A stretch of 64,000 nucleotides of DNA from AC-56 sp963798705 (GTDB lineage Bacteria; Actinomycetota; Thermoleophilia; Solirubrobacterales; 70-9), in contig CAWCTW010000005.1 in NCBI GenBank assembly GCA_963798705.1, positions 1,674,001-1,738,000 on the forward strand. Reading direction: 5' to 3'. The notes beneath the pieces were generated by a model that did no database searches, was not told the DNA's origin, and saw only the letters and a list, made by a program, of their open reading frames with translations. The position numbers and the translations under genes are program-made. Below are positions 17,472 to 25,971 of the stretch, piece after piece. Position 1 is the first letter of the stretch. Each line of letters begins with the position of its first letter.

Positions 17472-17963
17472 TCATCGGACCTCCTCGGCCGCGCCGAGCG
17501 CCAAGTCCACGGCCTGGGCGGGAACGGAGGCGACCTCGATCCCAGGACCCCCCTCCATGGCGCCCGAGCCGCTCACCTTCCAGCTTCCCAGGGCGACCAC
17601 GGTGCGGCCCAGGGCACGGGCGAACGCGATCTCCGAGAGGGTCCCCCACTCGCCCCCGATCGCGATCACCGCATCGCCCGAGGACACGACGGCGAGATTC
17701 CGGGCGTGCCCCACCCCCGTCGCCACCACAAAGGTGCAATGCGGGTTCGCGTCGTTCGGCGACGTGGAGGGAACGATGCCGATCACGGTCCCGCCCCTGG
17801 CCGCAGCGCCGCGGGACACGGCCTCCATGACCCCGGTGAGCCCGCCGCAGACGACGAGGGCTCCGGCCACCGCGAGGCGCTCGCCAACCTCGACCGCGAG
17901 CTCGTCCACCTCCGGGTCAGGGGAGCCCTTGCCGATCACTGCGATCTGCAGCGGGCGGGTCAT
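17472..17963 (-). CDS. TIGR00725/LOG-like Rossmann-fold protein
   Basis: 163 residues with the SLOG-superfamily signature: LQIAVIGKG at the N-terminus, CGGLTGVMEAVSRGAAARGG, the GIVPSTSPNDAN segment and AIGGEWGTLSEIAFA. In true LOG phosphoribohydrolases the equivalents are PGGxGTxxE motifs; here the Pro is absent (IGGEWGTLSE), typical of the TIGR00725 branch of unknown substrate. An in-frame ATG at 17972 would add three residues. It is downstream of the helicase gene with a 32-bp gap. Confidence 0.85.
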   Translation of the reverse strand: MTRPLQIAVIGKGSPDPEVDELAVEVGERLAVAGALVVCGGLTGVMEAVSRGAAARGGTVIGIVPSTSPNDANPHCTFVVATGVGHARNLAVVSSGDAVIAIGGEWGTLSEIAFARALGRTVVALGSWKVSGSGAMEGGPGIEVASVPAQAVDLALGAAEEVR

Positions 17964-17995
17964 GTGCGGCATTCGATCACTTCGGGGTTCCGGAT

Positions 17996-20299
17996 CTAGC
18001 CGCGGGCGCCGGCGCGCGCGAGCATCCCGGCCATCACCTCCAGCGCGCCCTGCTTGTGCAGGGGCTCGTTGAGGTTGCCGCACTTGGGGCTCTGCACGCA
18101 CGACGGGCAGCCGTCGGCGCACGGGCACTCGCCGACCAGCTTTGCCGCGTCGGCGAGCAATCGCTCGAACATCTCGAAGCCCCGCCGCGCCAGGCCGACT
18201 CCGCCGGGGTGACCGTCGTAGATGAAGATCGTCGGCCGACCGGTCTGGAAGTGGACGTTCGTCGACAGACCCCCGATGTCCCAGCGGTCACACATCGCCA
18301 GCAGCGGCAGAACCGCGATCTGGCAGTGCTCGGTGGCGTGCAGCGCGCCGAGCTGCACGTCGGGCGGCAGCGACTCCGGGCCCGCCAGCTCGTCGGGCAA
18401 CACGTACCACAGCGCCTGGGTGGGGAAGTTGGTCTCGGGCAGCTCGAGTCCAACGAGATCGATCACCTCGTGATCGGAGAGGCTCTTGCGCTGAAAGGCC
18501 ATCACCTGCTCGGTGACTGATACCTCGCCGAAACTGAGCTCCACCCCCGCGATGTCACGCCGCTCGGCGATCTCCTCGATGAAGACCTCGGTCTCCTTCT
18601 TGGGCTGGGTGTACCAATCGCCGTCGAAGGCGTCCACGGCCGCCCGCCGCGCCTCGACGTCGAGCTCGCGGACCTCGTAGGAGCGGCCCATGTGCAGATA
18701 TACGGCCCCGGGATGCACCGTCGTGAAAGCGCGCTCGGCTTCCACGGCGCCCAACAGCTCCCCGGAGTCGCGCTCCACGATCGCCACGGAGTCGGGCGAG
18801 GCCGAGCGCAGCGAGATGTCCCCGGCCGGAAAGTTGGGTCCCCGCGGCAGGTAGCGGTCCTCGCGTCCGCGGCGGAGCTCGCCGATGCCGGTCAGCGCCT
18901 CCGCTCGCTCGTGCCAGCGCGGTCCCAGGAACTCGGCGTCGGTCTCGGAGAGCGGCAGCTCGTACGCGGCGGCGAGCACGTGCGCGAGCTGGATCCGGTC
19001 GTTCTCGTGATCCAGGATCGCCGCCTCGACCGGGCGCTCCAGGAACTCCTCCGGGTGACGGCAGAAGAACTGGTCGAGGGCGTCCTCGCCGGCGACGTAC
19101 AGCGCCAGCCCCTCGGTGCGCCGGCCGGCGCGCCCCCACATCTGCCGCAGGCTGGCGACAGTGCCCGGGAAGGTGACGCAGACCGCCGCATCCAGGTAGC
19201 CGATGTCGATCCCCAGCTCGAGCGCGTCGGTCGCCACGACGGCGAGCAGGTCGCCCCCGGCCAGGCGGGCCTCGATCTCGCGGCGCTGCTGCGGCGTGTA
19301 GCCCGCCCTGTAGGGCGCGATCCGCTCAGCGAGCTGGGGGCGCCCGAGCTCGTCGAGCCGCATGCGGGTGAAGCGTTGGATCAGCTCGATGCCGCGGCGG
19401 CTGCGCAAGAAGCAGATCGTCCGCATCCCCTCTCCCACCAGGCCGGCCAGGAGCTCGGCGGCCTCCGAGAGCACCGAGCGGCGGGTCATCGACCGCTTGT
19501 CGATCACCGGCGGGTTCCACATCCCGATCCGCCGCGGGGCCCGCGGGGCGCCGTCGGAGTCGACCAGGCGGAACGGCTCCCCCACCAGCTCCTCCGCCAG
19601 CTCCAGCGGATTCGCGATCGTCGCCGAGGCGAGGACGAAGCGCGGGGTGGCGCCGTACCGGTGGGCGATCCTGCGCAGCCGGCGCAGCACGTTGGCCACG
19701 TGCGAGCCGAAGACACCCCGGTACGTGTGGGCCTCGTCGACGACGACCCAGCTCAGGTTCGTCAGGAAATCGCCCCAACCCTTGTGGTGGGGCAGCACCC
19801 CGATGTGGAGCATGTCCGGGTTCGTGAGGATCAGGTTCGACCGGCGCCGGAGCTGAGGCCGGTCATCGCGTGGCGTGTCGCCGTCGTAGATGGCATGGCG
19901 AAGCCCCCTGAGCCCGAGCTCCGAGAGCTTGCGCGCCTGATCCTGGGCGAGCGCCTTGGTCGGGTACAGGTAGAGCGCACGAGCTCGATCGTCGCGGGCC
20001 AGCTCGTCCAGCACCGGCAGGTTGAACGAGAGCGACTTGCCCGAGGCCGTCCCGCTGGTCACGACGACGTTGCCGTCGCGGGCTGCCTCCAGCGCCTCGA
20101 GCTGATGGGAGTAGAGCGACCCGATGCCGCTTCCCAGCAGGGCGGCGTTCAGGTCGGGGGCGATCCAGGTGGGAATCTCGACGTTGCGGGCGGACCGGCC
20201 GGGTTCACCGCTCTCCGCGACCAGGCGCCCGTCGGAGCGCCCGGGCTCGATCGCTCGAGCCCAGCCGGAGGCGGCCGTGGCGCCGGCGTCGACGGTCAC
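17996..20299 (-). CDS. MrfA-like DEAD/DEAH-box helicase with C-terminal zinc (MZB) domain
   Basis: 767 residues. RecA-like domain 1: YSHQLEALEAARDGN Q-motif region, Walker A VVTSGTASGKSLSF near residue 83, LYLYPTKALAQDQ, Walker B VVVDEAHTYRG, and SAT motif FVLASATIANP. Domain 2: TICFLRSRRGIELI, TDALELGIDIG and the arginine-finger QMWGRAGR. The C-terminal half contains a cysteine cluster (ECPCADGCPSCVQSPKCG) of the MZB/DUF1998 type. This is the architecture of Bacillus MrfA (YprA), a 3'-5' helicase in mitomycin-C repair. The GTG start at 20299 overlaps the dihydropteroate synthase stop (GTGA). Confidence 0.93.
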   Translation of the reverse strand: MTVDAGATAASGWARAIEPGRSDGRLVAESGEPGRSARNVEIPTWIAPDLNAALLGSGIGSLYSHQLEALEAARDGNVVVTSGTASGKSLSFNLPVLDELARDDRARALYLYPTKALAQDQARKLSELGLRGLRHAIYDGDTPRDDRPQLRRRSNLILTNPDMLHIGVLPHHKGWGDFLTNLSWVVVDEAHTYRGVFGSHVANVLRRLRRIAHRYGATPRFVLASATIANPLELAEELVGEPFRLVDSDGAPRAPRRIGMWNPPVIDKRSMTRRSVLSEAAELLAGLVGEGMRTICFLRSRRGIELIQRFTRMRLDELGRPQLAERIAPYRAGYTPQQRREIEARLAGGDLLAVVATDALELGIDIGYLDAAVCVTFPGTVASLRQMWGRAGRRTEGLALYVAGEDALDQFFCRHPEEFLERPVEAAILDHENDRIQLAHVLAAAYELPLSETDAEFLGPRWHERAEALTGIGELRRGREDRYLPRGPNFPAGDISLRSASPDSVAIVERDSGELLGAVEAERAFTTVHPGAVYLHMGRSYEVRELDVEARRAAVDAFDGDWYTQPKKETEVFIEEIAERRDIAGVELSFGEVSVTEQVMAFQRKSLSDHEVIDLVGLELPETNFPTQALWYVLPDELAGPESLPPDVQLGALHATEHCQIAVLPLLAMCDRWDIGGLSTNVHFQTGRPTIFIYDGHPGGVGLARRGFEMFERLLADAAKLVGECPCADGCPSCVQSPKCGNLNEPLHKQGALEVMAGMLARAGARG

Positions 20300-21195
20300 C
20301 CCGGGCCCCGGGGAGCGGCGACCTTCGCGGGCGCGCCATCCGCCGCCGAGGGATCGGCGATCGCCGCCGCCACGCGCAGTGCGTCCAGCGCCGTGGCGTC
20401 GTGGAGCCGGAGGATCTCGGCGCCGGCGTCGACGGCCAGCGCCGTGGCGGCCGCCGTGGCCCACTCGCGGTCGCCGGCGGGGGCTCGCTGCTCCCAGGAG
20501 CCCGAGAGCAAAGCGCCGAGGAAGTCCTTTCGCGACAGCGCCACGAACAGCGGCCGCCCCAGGCGGCGCAGCTCGCCGAGGCGGGAAAGGATCTCCACGT
20601 CGTCGCGGACACCCAGGTCGAAGTCGAAGCCGGGGTCCAGGGCGATCTGCTCCTCGGCGATGCCGCGGGCCAGGGCCGCCTCGAGACGCTCGGCGAACCA
20701 CCCGATCAGGTAGGCCACGGGATCGTCGTGCCGGGGAGCCTCGCGGTGGGCGCGCGGCGGTCCCTCGATGTGCATGAGCACGTAGCCGCAGCCGCGATGG
20801 CCGACGACCTCCAGGAGCTCGGGATCGGCGCCTCCCGAGATGTCGTTGATCGCCACGGCGCCGGCGTCCAGTGCCTGCGCCGCGACCTCCGGGCGGAACG
20901 TGTCGGCGCTGACGGGAACATCGGTGCGGCTCGCCAGCCCCTCGATCGCCGGGATGAGGGCCGCGGCTTCGAGGGCGGCGTCCACCGGCGCTCCCACACG
21001 TGCGGCCACCGCGCCCACGTCCAGCATGTCGAACCCGGTGGCCACCAGCTCCAGGCCATCCTCGATCGCCCGCTCGGGCGTGTGGCTTCGCGCTCCCGCG
21101 AAGAAGGAGTCATCGGTGACATTCACGATCCCGGCCGCCAGCGGCGGCGGGAAATCGAGGACGCGGTCGCACAGACGCCAGCGAGTCACCGCCAC
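20296..21195 (-). CDS. folP: divergent dihydropteroate synthase
   Basis: 299 residues. DHPS joins p-aminobenzoate to dihydropterin pyrophosphate in folate synthesis. Family motifs are largely present: GIVNVTDDSF, VSADTFRPEVA, INDISGG, VLMHIEG, LDPGFDFDLG, ALSRKDFLGAL and ILRLHDA. Two active-site loops differ: the usual TPDSFxDGG is TDDSFFAGA, and the GESTRPG loop is replaced by VGAVAARVGAP. It could be a genuine but atypical FolP or a FolP-like paralogue. It is translationally coupled to the helicase gene downstream; no other folate gene is in view. Confidence 0.8.
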   Translation of the reverse strand: MAVTRWRLCDRVLDFPPPLAAGIVNVTDDSFFAGARSHTPERAIEDGLELVATGFDMLDVGAVAARVGAPVDAALEAAALIPAIEGLASRTDVPVSADTFRPEVAAQALDAGAVAINDISGGADPELLEVVGHRGCGYVLMHIEGPPRAHREAPRHDDPVAYLIGWFAERLEAALARGIAEEQIALDPGFDFDLGVRDDVEILSRLGELRRLGRPLFVALSRKDFLGALLSGSWEQRAPAGDREWATAAATALAVDAGAEILRLHDATALDALRVAAAIADPSAADGAPAKVAAPRGPG

Positions 21196-21243
21196 CTACA
21201 TTAGGCGGGCGTCGTGGCGGGCGGGGCCTGTACGGTGCGCGCC

Positions 21244-22059
21244 GTGCCGCTGCGCTGCGTCTACACCGATCTCGACGGAACGCTCCTCGGCCGCCACGGC
21301 TCGCTGTTTCGCGACTGGGAGGGGAACTTCTCGCTCCGCCAGGCCCGGACGCTGGAGGCGTGCCACCGCGCCGACGTCGAGGTCGTGATCATGTCGGGAC
21401 GCCGTGAGGCGCAGGTGATGGCCGATGCGCGGCTGCTCGCCCAGACGTCCTACATCTACGAGGCCGGATGCGGGGTCGTCATCGACGGGGAACGCACCCT
21501 GCTGACCGGCGACTGGGTCCCGGACGACGACGGCAACCCCGCCGAGAAGATGCTCGCGGCCCGGATCCCGGATCTCCTGTTCGAGCGATTTCCCGGACGC
21601 CTGGAGTGGCACCACCCCTGGCACCACGACCGCAAGCTGTCCCACCTGTTCCGGGGCAAGGTCGATGTCGCCGAGGCGAACGCGGCGCTGGCCGAGCGAG
21701 GCCATGATGACCTGCGCTTCCTGGACAACGGGGCGATCACGCGGCCCGTCGTGGGCCTTGACGAGGTCGCCCACGCCTACCACCTCGTCCCCGGCGGAGC
21801 CAGCAAGGCCAAGGCCGTCGGCTTCCACATGCGGGCGCGCGGCTACGCGGCCGACGAGTGCATCGCGGTGGGTGACTCGGTCGAGGACCTGGACTCGGCC
21901 GAGTTCGTGGGCTGGTTCTTCGTCGTCGCCAACGGCCCCGAGCGCGACCCCGACATGCGGGAGTCGATCGGCGGCCGCCCGAACGTGACGATCACCGAGG
22001 GCAGAAGCGGCGACGGGGTATACGAGGCCGTGGTGTCCACCCTCGCCGAGCGCGGCTAG
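21244..22059 (+). CDS. HAD superfamily (class IIB) phosphatase
   Basis: 271 residues from GTG 21244 (GTG 21214 would add ten). HAD motif I is CVYTDLDGTLL with nucleophile and acid Asp, motif II VVIMSGRR, motif III Lys in GGASKAKAVGFHM, and motif IV IAVGDSVEDLDSAEFVG. The cap in between (GWHHPWHHD-like His-rich piece reading LEWHHPWHHDRKLSH) places it near Cof or mannosyl-3-phosphoglycerate-phosphatase relatives. The substrate is probably a small phosphorylated metabolite. It is divergent from the folate/helicase pair. Confidence 0.9.
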   Translation: MPLRCVYTDLDGTLLGRHGSLFRDWEGNFSLRQARTLEACHRADVEVVIMSGRREAQVMADARLLAQTSYIYEAGCGVVIDGERTLLTGDWVPDDDGNPAEKMLAARIPDLLFERFPGRLEWHHPWHHDRKLSHLFRGKVDVAEANAALAERGHDDLRFLDNGAITRPVVGLDEVAHAYHLVPGGASKAKAVGFHMRARGYAADECIAVGDSVEDLDSAEFVGWFFVVANGPERDPDMRESIGGRPNVTITEGRSGDGVYEAVVSTLAERG

Positions 22060-22237
22060 GAGTCTCGAGCTCAGGCGAGCGGCAGATGATCCGCCCATAA
22101 AGGTGGAAACGAGGCCGGCGGCGTTCCGGCCGCGACCCAATCGGGCGCGGGCCCGGTCCCCGGGTCGGTCGCCTCCGGCGCGATCCGCTGGACGTCTGGC
22201 GCCGGGAGGGGCACGGCGGCAGCGGCTAGAGGCACCA

Positions 22238-23836
22238 CTAGAAGAGCGCCATCCCGGGCTCCACGCCGACCTCGATCAGCTCGGGCTCGCTCGATTGAAT
22301 CGCCGCCGACAGCACGGAGCGGAGCTCCTCGACGCCGCCCACCCGCCGCGACTCGAGGCCGTAGCCCTCGGCGATCTCCGACGTGTAGAGCTTCGGAAGC
22401 TGCAGGCCGGGCGCATCGGTGACCTGCTCGGTGTCGGCGAACCACTTAAGGATCGAGTACTCCTCGTTCCTCAGCACCAGGAAGGTCACCGGGACCTCGT
22501 AGGCGACCGCCGACCAGAACGCGGTCACCGCGTACTGCACCGAGCCCTCGCCCATGACGCACACCACGGGTCGGCCCGGCTCGGCGAGCTGAACGCCGAC
22601 CGCGGCCGCGAGCCCGAAGCCCAGGCCCCCGCCGGCGCCGAAGTAGTAGCTACCCGGCCGCGAGAGGCGCAGCTGGTTGCGGAGCGCCATCGTGCTCGAA
22701 GGCGACTCCAGGACGATGATCGCATCGTCGGGCAGCACGTCACCGAGCGTCGCGTGCACGGTCGAGGGGCTGAGCGGGTCGGACTCCGGCGGCGCCTGCG
22801 GCTCGTCCAGCGGCTCGGGTGCCGGGCGGTTCGACTCGGGGACGGCCGCCAGCAGCGCCTCGGCGGTGAGCTTGACGTCGGCGACGATCGCGTCGCCCAT
22901 CGGGGCGCGGGCGGCCTCGTCGGGATCGCTCGTCACCGCGACGAGCTCGGTCCCGTCTTCAAGCAGCGGGCCGGGGATGTATGGGTAGTAGGGGAAGATC
23001 GAGGTGCCGAGCGCCAGCACCAGGTCGTGGCCCTCCAGCATCTGCCCGAGCGGCCCGATCGCCGGCGGCAGCGTCCCCCTGAAGTTGGGGTGGCCCTCGG
23101 GAAAGCCAATACGGCCACCGCCCGGCGCCGGCGTGGCCCAGACGGGCAATCGCTGCCGTTCGGCGATGGCCACCGCGGCGTCCCACCCGCCGCTGGCGTC
23201 GACGTCGGGGCCGGCGACCATCGCGGGGTTCCGCGCCTTCGCCAGCCGGTCGGCGAGCGAGCGCACGAGCTCGGGATCGGCGACTGCCCTCCCGTTCACC
23301 GAGCGGGCGATGGCATGGCGGACGTCGCCATCGTCCACCTCGGCGCGCCAGTCGTCCATCGGGATCGACACGAAGGCGGGCCCGCGCGGAGGCAGCGATG
23401 CGACGTGCGTCGCCCGCGCGAGGGCGAGGGGGACGTCCTCGGCGCGCGGCGGCTCGTAGCTCCACTTGACGAACGGATGCGGCAGCCGCGTCGCGTCGCG
23501 GTCGGTGAGGTTGGCCTGAAGGGTGATCATCGCCCGGACCTGCTGCCCCGCCGTGACCACGAGGGGCGACTTGTTCGCCTGCGCGTTGAAGAGCGCCCCC
23601 ATCGCGTTGCCGACTCCGGGCGCGGTGTGGAGGTTGACCAGGGTTGGCCTGCCAGACGCCTGCGCGTAGCCGTCGGCCATGCCGACGACGACCGCCTCCT
23701 GCAGGCCGAGAACGTAGTCGAAGTCCTTCGGGAAGTCGTGCAGCATCGGGAGCTCGGTCGAGCCCGGGTTGCCGAACATCGTCGTCATCCCGCGGGTGCG
23801 GAAGAGCTCGTAGGCGGCCTCGCGAACGGTGGTCAC
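22238..23836 (-). CDS. mdlC: benzoylformate decarboxylase-like ThDP enzyme
   Basis: 532 residues from GTG 23836, close to Pseudomonas BFD (528). The N-terminal TFGNPGSTE-type segment gives Ser26, LQEAVVVGMADGYAQA gives Glu47 and LVNLHTAPG gives His70, the same numbers as the characterised enzyme. The Mg-ThDP motif is VMGEGSVQYAVTAFWS with NEEYSIL at its end. The second catalytic His of BFD (His281) appears to be replaced by Tyr284 in SIFPYYPYIPG. The reaction is decarboxylation of a 2-ketoacid; the exact substrate is uncertain given that change. A hairpin separates it from the SDR gene upstream. Confidence 0.85.
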   Translation of the reverse strand: MTTVREAAYELFRTRGMTTMFGNPGSTELPMLHDFPKDFDYVLGLQEAVVVGMADGYAQASGRPTLVNLHTAPGVGNAMGALFNAQANKSPLVVTAGQQVRAMITLQANLTDRDATRLPHPFVKWSYEPPRAEDVPLALARATHVASLPPRGPAFVSIPMDDWRAEVDDGDVRHAIARSVNGRAVADPELVRSLADRLAKARNPAMVAGPDVDASGGWDAAVAIAERQRLPVWATPAPGGGRIGFPEGHPNFRGTLPPAIGPLGQMLEGHDLVLALGTSIFPYYPYIPGPLLEDGTELVAVTSDPDEAARAPMGDAIVADVKLTAEALLAAVPESNRPAPEPLDEPQAPPESDPLSPSTVHATLGDVLPDDAIIVLESPSSTMALRNQLRLSRPGSYYFGAGGGLGFGLAAAVGVQLAEPGRPVVCVMGEGSVQYAVTAFWSAVAYEVPVTFLVLRNEEYSILKWFADTEQVTDAPGLQLPKLYTSEIAEGYGLESRRVGGVEELRSVLSAAIQSSEPELIEVGVEPGMALF

Positions 23837-23910
23837 CGGAACAGGCAACCTATCCGAGCGGGCGCCACGACGACGCGGACGGCCTGCTGCACCCGATCTG
23901 AGCAGGTATC

Positions 23911-23946
23911 GGCATTTCAGGGCCGCCATGGCGACCCTGAAATGCC
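23911..23946 (-). terminator. 12-bp stem hairpin between SDR and decarboxylase genes
   Basis: Perfect inverted repeat with arms GGCATTTCAGGG (23911-23922) and CCCTGAAATGCC (23935-23946) and a 12-nt loop, 22 bp beyond the SDR stop. It probably ends or attenuates SDR transcription ahead of the decarboxylase. No T tract follows. Confidence 0.5.
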
Positions 23947-23967
23947 ACACGCGTGATGGGTTGCGCG

Positions 23968-24771
23968 CTAGTCGAGCCGCGGAGCCGCCGAACGGCCGCG
24001 GATCCGGACGAGCAGCCGGTCGAGGGCCCGAGGGACGATGCCGCTGAGGCCCAGTATCCGGACCACCGGCGGAGCGTAGACGGCGCGGGCATCGCCCTCC
24101 ACGCCCTTGACGATCGCCGTGACCAGCTCCGACACCGGGCGCTCCTCGTCGCTCGAGCGCCACGCGGGCAGCCGGTCTCGCTGATGGGCGAGGATGGTGG
24201 TCCCGAACTCGCCCGGGTAGACCGTCGTGACGGAGACTCCCGAGCCCGCGAGCTCGTGGCGCAGCGCCTCGGCCAACCCGCGGTCGAACGCCTTGGTCCC
24301 GCCGTAGACGGCGCCCCACGGGAACGACCTGAGCCCGGCCGCCGATGAGAGGACGACGATGTGGCTCCGGCCCCTGCCGATCATGTGCGGCAGGGCGGCC
24401 TTGACCGTGTAGAGCGTCCCGAAGACGTTCGTCTGGATCATCGCCTCGGCGTCCGCCAAGTCCTGCTCGACGAAGGGTGCGTAGTGGAGGACGCCGGCGT
24501 TCGCCGCCAGTAGGTCGATCCCCTCGAAGCGTTTCGCCAGCCGATCGATCGCGCGGCTCGTCTGTCCCCACTTGGACACATCCGCGGCCGCGGTGACGTG
24601 TGGGCCCGCCGGGCTCTCCGGGAGCTCGGACGCCAGCTCCTCCAGCCCCTCATTGCTACGCGCGATCAGGCCAAGCCGAGCGCCGCGCCTGGCCAGCTGG
24701 GCGCTGAGCTCCCGGCCGATGCCGCGCGAGGCCCCCGTGACGACAGCCCTCGTGCCCCGTTCGATCCGCAT
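23968..24771 (-). CDS. short-chain dehydrogenase/reductase
   Basis: 267-residue classical SDR. TGASRGIG cofactor motif near residue 12, LLAANAGVLHY (NNAG equivalent), catalytic Ser in VVLSSAAGL, and the YxxxK pair in AVYGGTKAFDRGL. The C-terminal portion has VTTVYPGEFGT and a basic tail. Substrate and cofactor preference cannot be assigned. It is divergent from the DtxR-type regulator with a 38-bp gap containing a TAGTAT element, so the two may share regulation. Confidence 0.92.
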   Translation of the reverse strand: MRIERGTRAVVTGASRGIGRELSAQLARRGARLGLIARSNEGLEELASELPESPAGPHVTAAADVSKWGQTSRAIDRLAKRFEGIDLLAANAGVLHYAPFVEQDLADAEAMIQTNVFGTLYTVKAALPHMIGRGRSHIVVLSSAAGLRSFPWGAVYGGTKAFDRGLAEALRHELAGSGVSVTTVYPGEFGTTILAHQRDRLPAWRSSDEERPVSELVTAIVKGVEGDARAVYAPPVVRILGLSGIVPRALDRLLVRIRGRSAAPRLD

Positions 24772-24809
24772 CTGAAGATCCTTTCACGGGCCGCGTAGTA
24801 TCGGAGCCC

Positions 24810-25523
24810 ATGACGGATGACCAGGCCACCGTCGCCGAGGAGGAGTACCTCCAGATCATGTTCTGGCTGGAGGAGGCGGGCCTGCCGATCACCGGCGCCA
24901 ACATCGCGCGCGCCATGCAGCTTTCGGCGCCCACCGTGCACGAGATGATCGGCCGTCTCGAGAGCGACGGCTACATCGAGCGGCTGGCCGACAAGTCGCT
25001 GGCGTTCACGACCAGCGGCCGCGAGCATGCGCAGGCCATCGTCCGGCGCCACCGGTTGATCGAGCGCTTTCTCACGGACGTCCTGGGCATTCCCTGGGAC
25101 GAGGTGCATGAGGAGGCCGAGCGCCTCGAGCACGCGATGTCGCCCGTCCTCGAGAAGCGGATGCTCGCCGCGATCGGCGACGCGAAGACCTGCCCCCACG
25201 GCCACCCGCTCGTGGAGGGCGTCCGGGAGCAGGGAGCTCTACTGGCGGATGTCGAGCCGGGCGCGAGCGTGCACGTGCTTCGGTTCGAGAACGAGGCCGA
25301 GGAGCTCCTTCACTACCTGAAGCAGGCCGGCGTGCGGCCCGGCCTCGACGGGACGCTCGAGAGCTCCGGCGCCGACGAGGTCGTGATCGCGTCGCCCGAT
25401 GGGACGCATGCGGTCTCGCGCAGCGTGGCGGAGACCGTCTCGGTTCGAGCCGACCCGGCTCCGGCGCCGCGAGCGCCGCTGCCGGAGCAGCTCGAACTCT
25501 CGAGCGACCGGTACGGCCGCTAG
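24810..25523 (+). CDS. DtxR/MntR family metal-dependent regulator
   Basis: 237 residues with the three-part DtxR plan. The N-terminal winged helix is VAEEEYLQIMFWLEEAGLPI, then LSAPTVHEMIGRLESDGYIE. The metal-binding and dimerisation domain has RRHRLIERFLTDVLGIPWDE, HEEAERLEHAMSP and CPHGHPL, carrying the His/Glu/Cys ligands usual for Fe or Mn sensing. A C-terminal FeoA/SH3-like domain follows (GASVHVLRFENEAEELLHYL). It likely represses iron or manganese uptake genes elsewhere. No metal transporter is in this window. Confidence 0.93.
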   Translation: MTDDQATVAEEEYLQIMFWLEEAGLPITGANIARAMQLSAPTVHEMIGRLESDGYIERLADKSLAFTTSGREHAQAIVRRHRLIERFLTDVLGIPWDEVHEEAERLEHAMSPVLEKRMLAAIGDAKTCPHGHPLVEGVREQGALLADVEPGASVHVLRFENEAEELLHYLKQAGVRPGLDGTLESSGADEVVIASPDGTHAVSRSVAETVSVRADPAPAPRAPLPEQLELSSDRYGR

Positions 25524-25528
25524 GGACG

Positions 25529-25545
25529 CCGGGCCGAGCCGGCCC
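25529..25545 (+). terminator. short GC hairpin after the DtxR gene
   Basis: Perfect 7-bp arms CGGGCCG and CGGCCCG with a 3-nt loop, starting 6 bp after the regulator stop, in the convergent gap before the small gene at 25576. Confidence 0.45.
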
Positions 25546-25575
25546 GGACCGCGGGCGCCCGGCAAACCGCCCGAC

Positions 25576-25773
25576 CTAGAGCTCGCCGCAGATCTGCCGC
25601 AGCCTGCGGTAGAGCGCCTGGTCCTGAGGCCGGACGGCGACCTGGCGGCGGCGCACCAACGCCTCGTGCTCGCGGACGGCCGAGGCCAGGGCCGAGAAGC
25701 GCCGCTCGGCGATGTTTCGCTCGCCTACCGGGTCCAACTTTCGAGTTCCCTCGACAACGGTTACGGGAGTCAT
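25576..25773 (-). CDS. small conserved-looking protein of unknown function
   Basis: 65 residues starting MTPVTVVEGTRKLDPVGERN, then a regular amphipathic helical part (AERRFSALASAVREHEALVR) and DQALYRRLRQICGEL. The ATG at 25773 is chosen because AGGAGG lies nine bases upstream; the longer open frame to 25929 has no such site. The charge pattern and clean ribosome binding site support a real gene. No domain is recognised. Confidence 0.65.
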   Translation of the reverse strand: MTPVTVVEGTRKLDPVGERNIAERRFSALASAVREHEALVRRRQVAVRPQDQALYRRLRQICGEL

Positions 25774-25971
25774 CGGTGAGCCACCTCCTCTGTGTGTTCC
25801 TACCTGTCGCGGCTGGACCAGAGTAGGTCCGCCGACTAAGCATCTTGTAACGACTTCGTAAAGACTCGCTACGAAATACTCCGCCCGCCATGGACGGTGG
25901 GCCAACGTTTGGGGCAGCGCGCTGTCCACGCGGTCGAGCTCGGGCGTCGCGGACCGGCGGCCCGAGCCGGC

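Noticed and set aside
22071..22237. Minus-strand frame after the decarboxylase reading LAAAAVPLPAPDVQRIAPEA and a Pro-rich tail
   Set aside because: It begins right after the decarboxylase stop, has low-complexity composition and no recognised domain or ribosome site.
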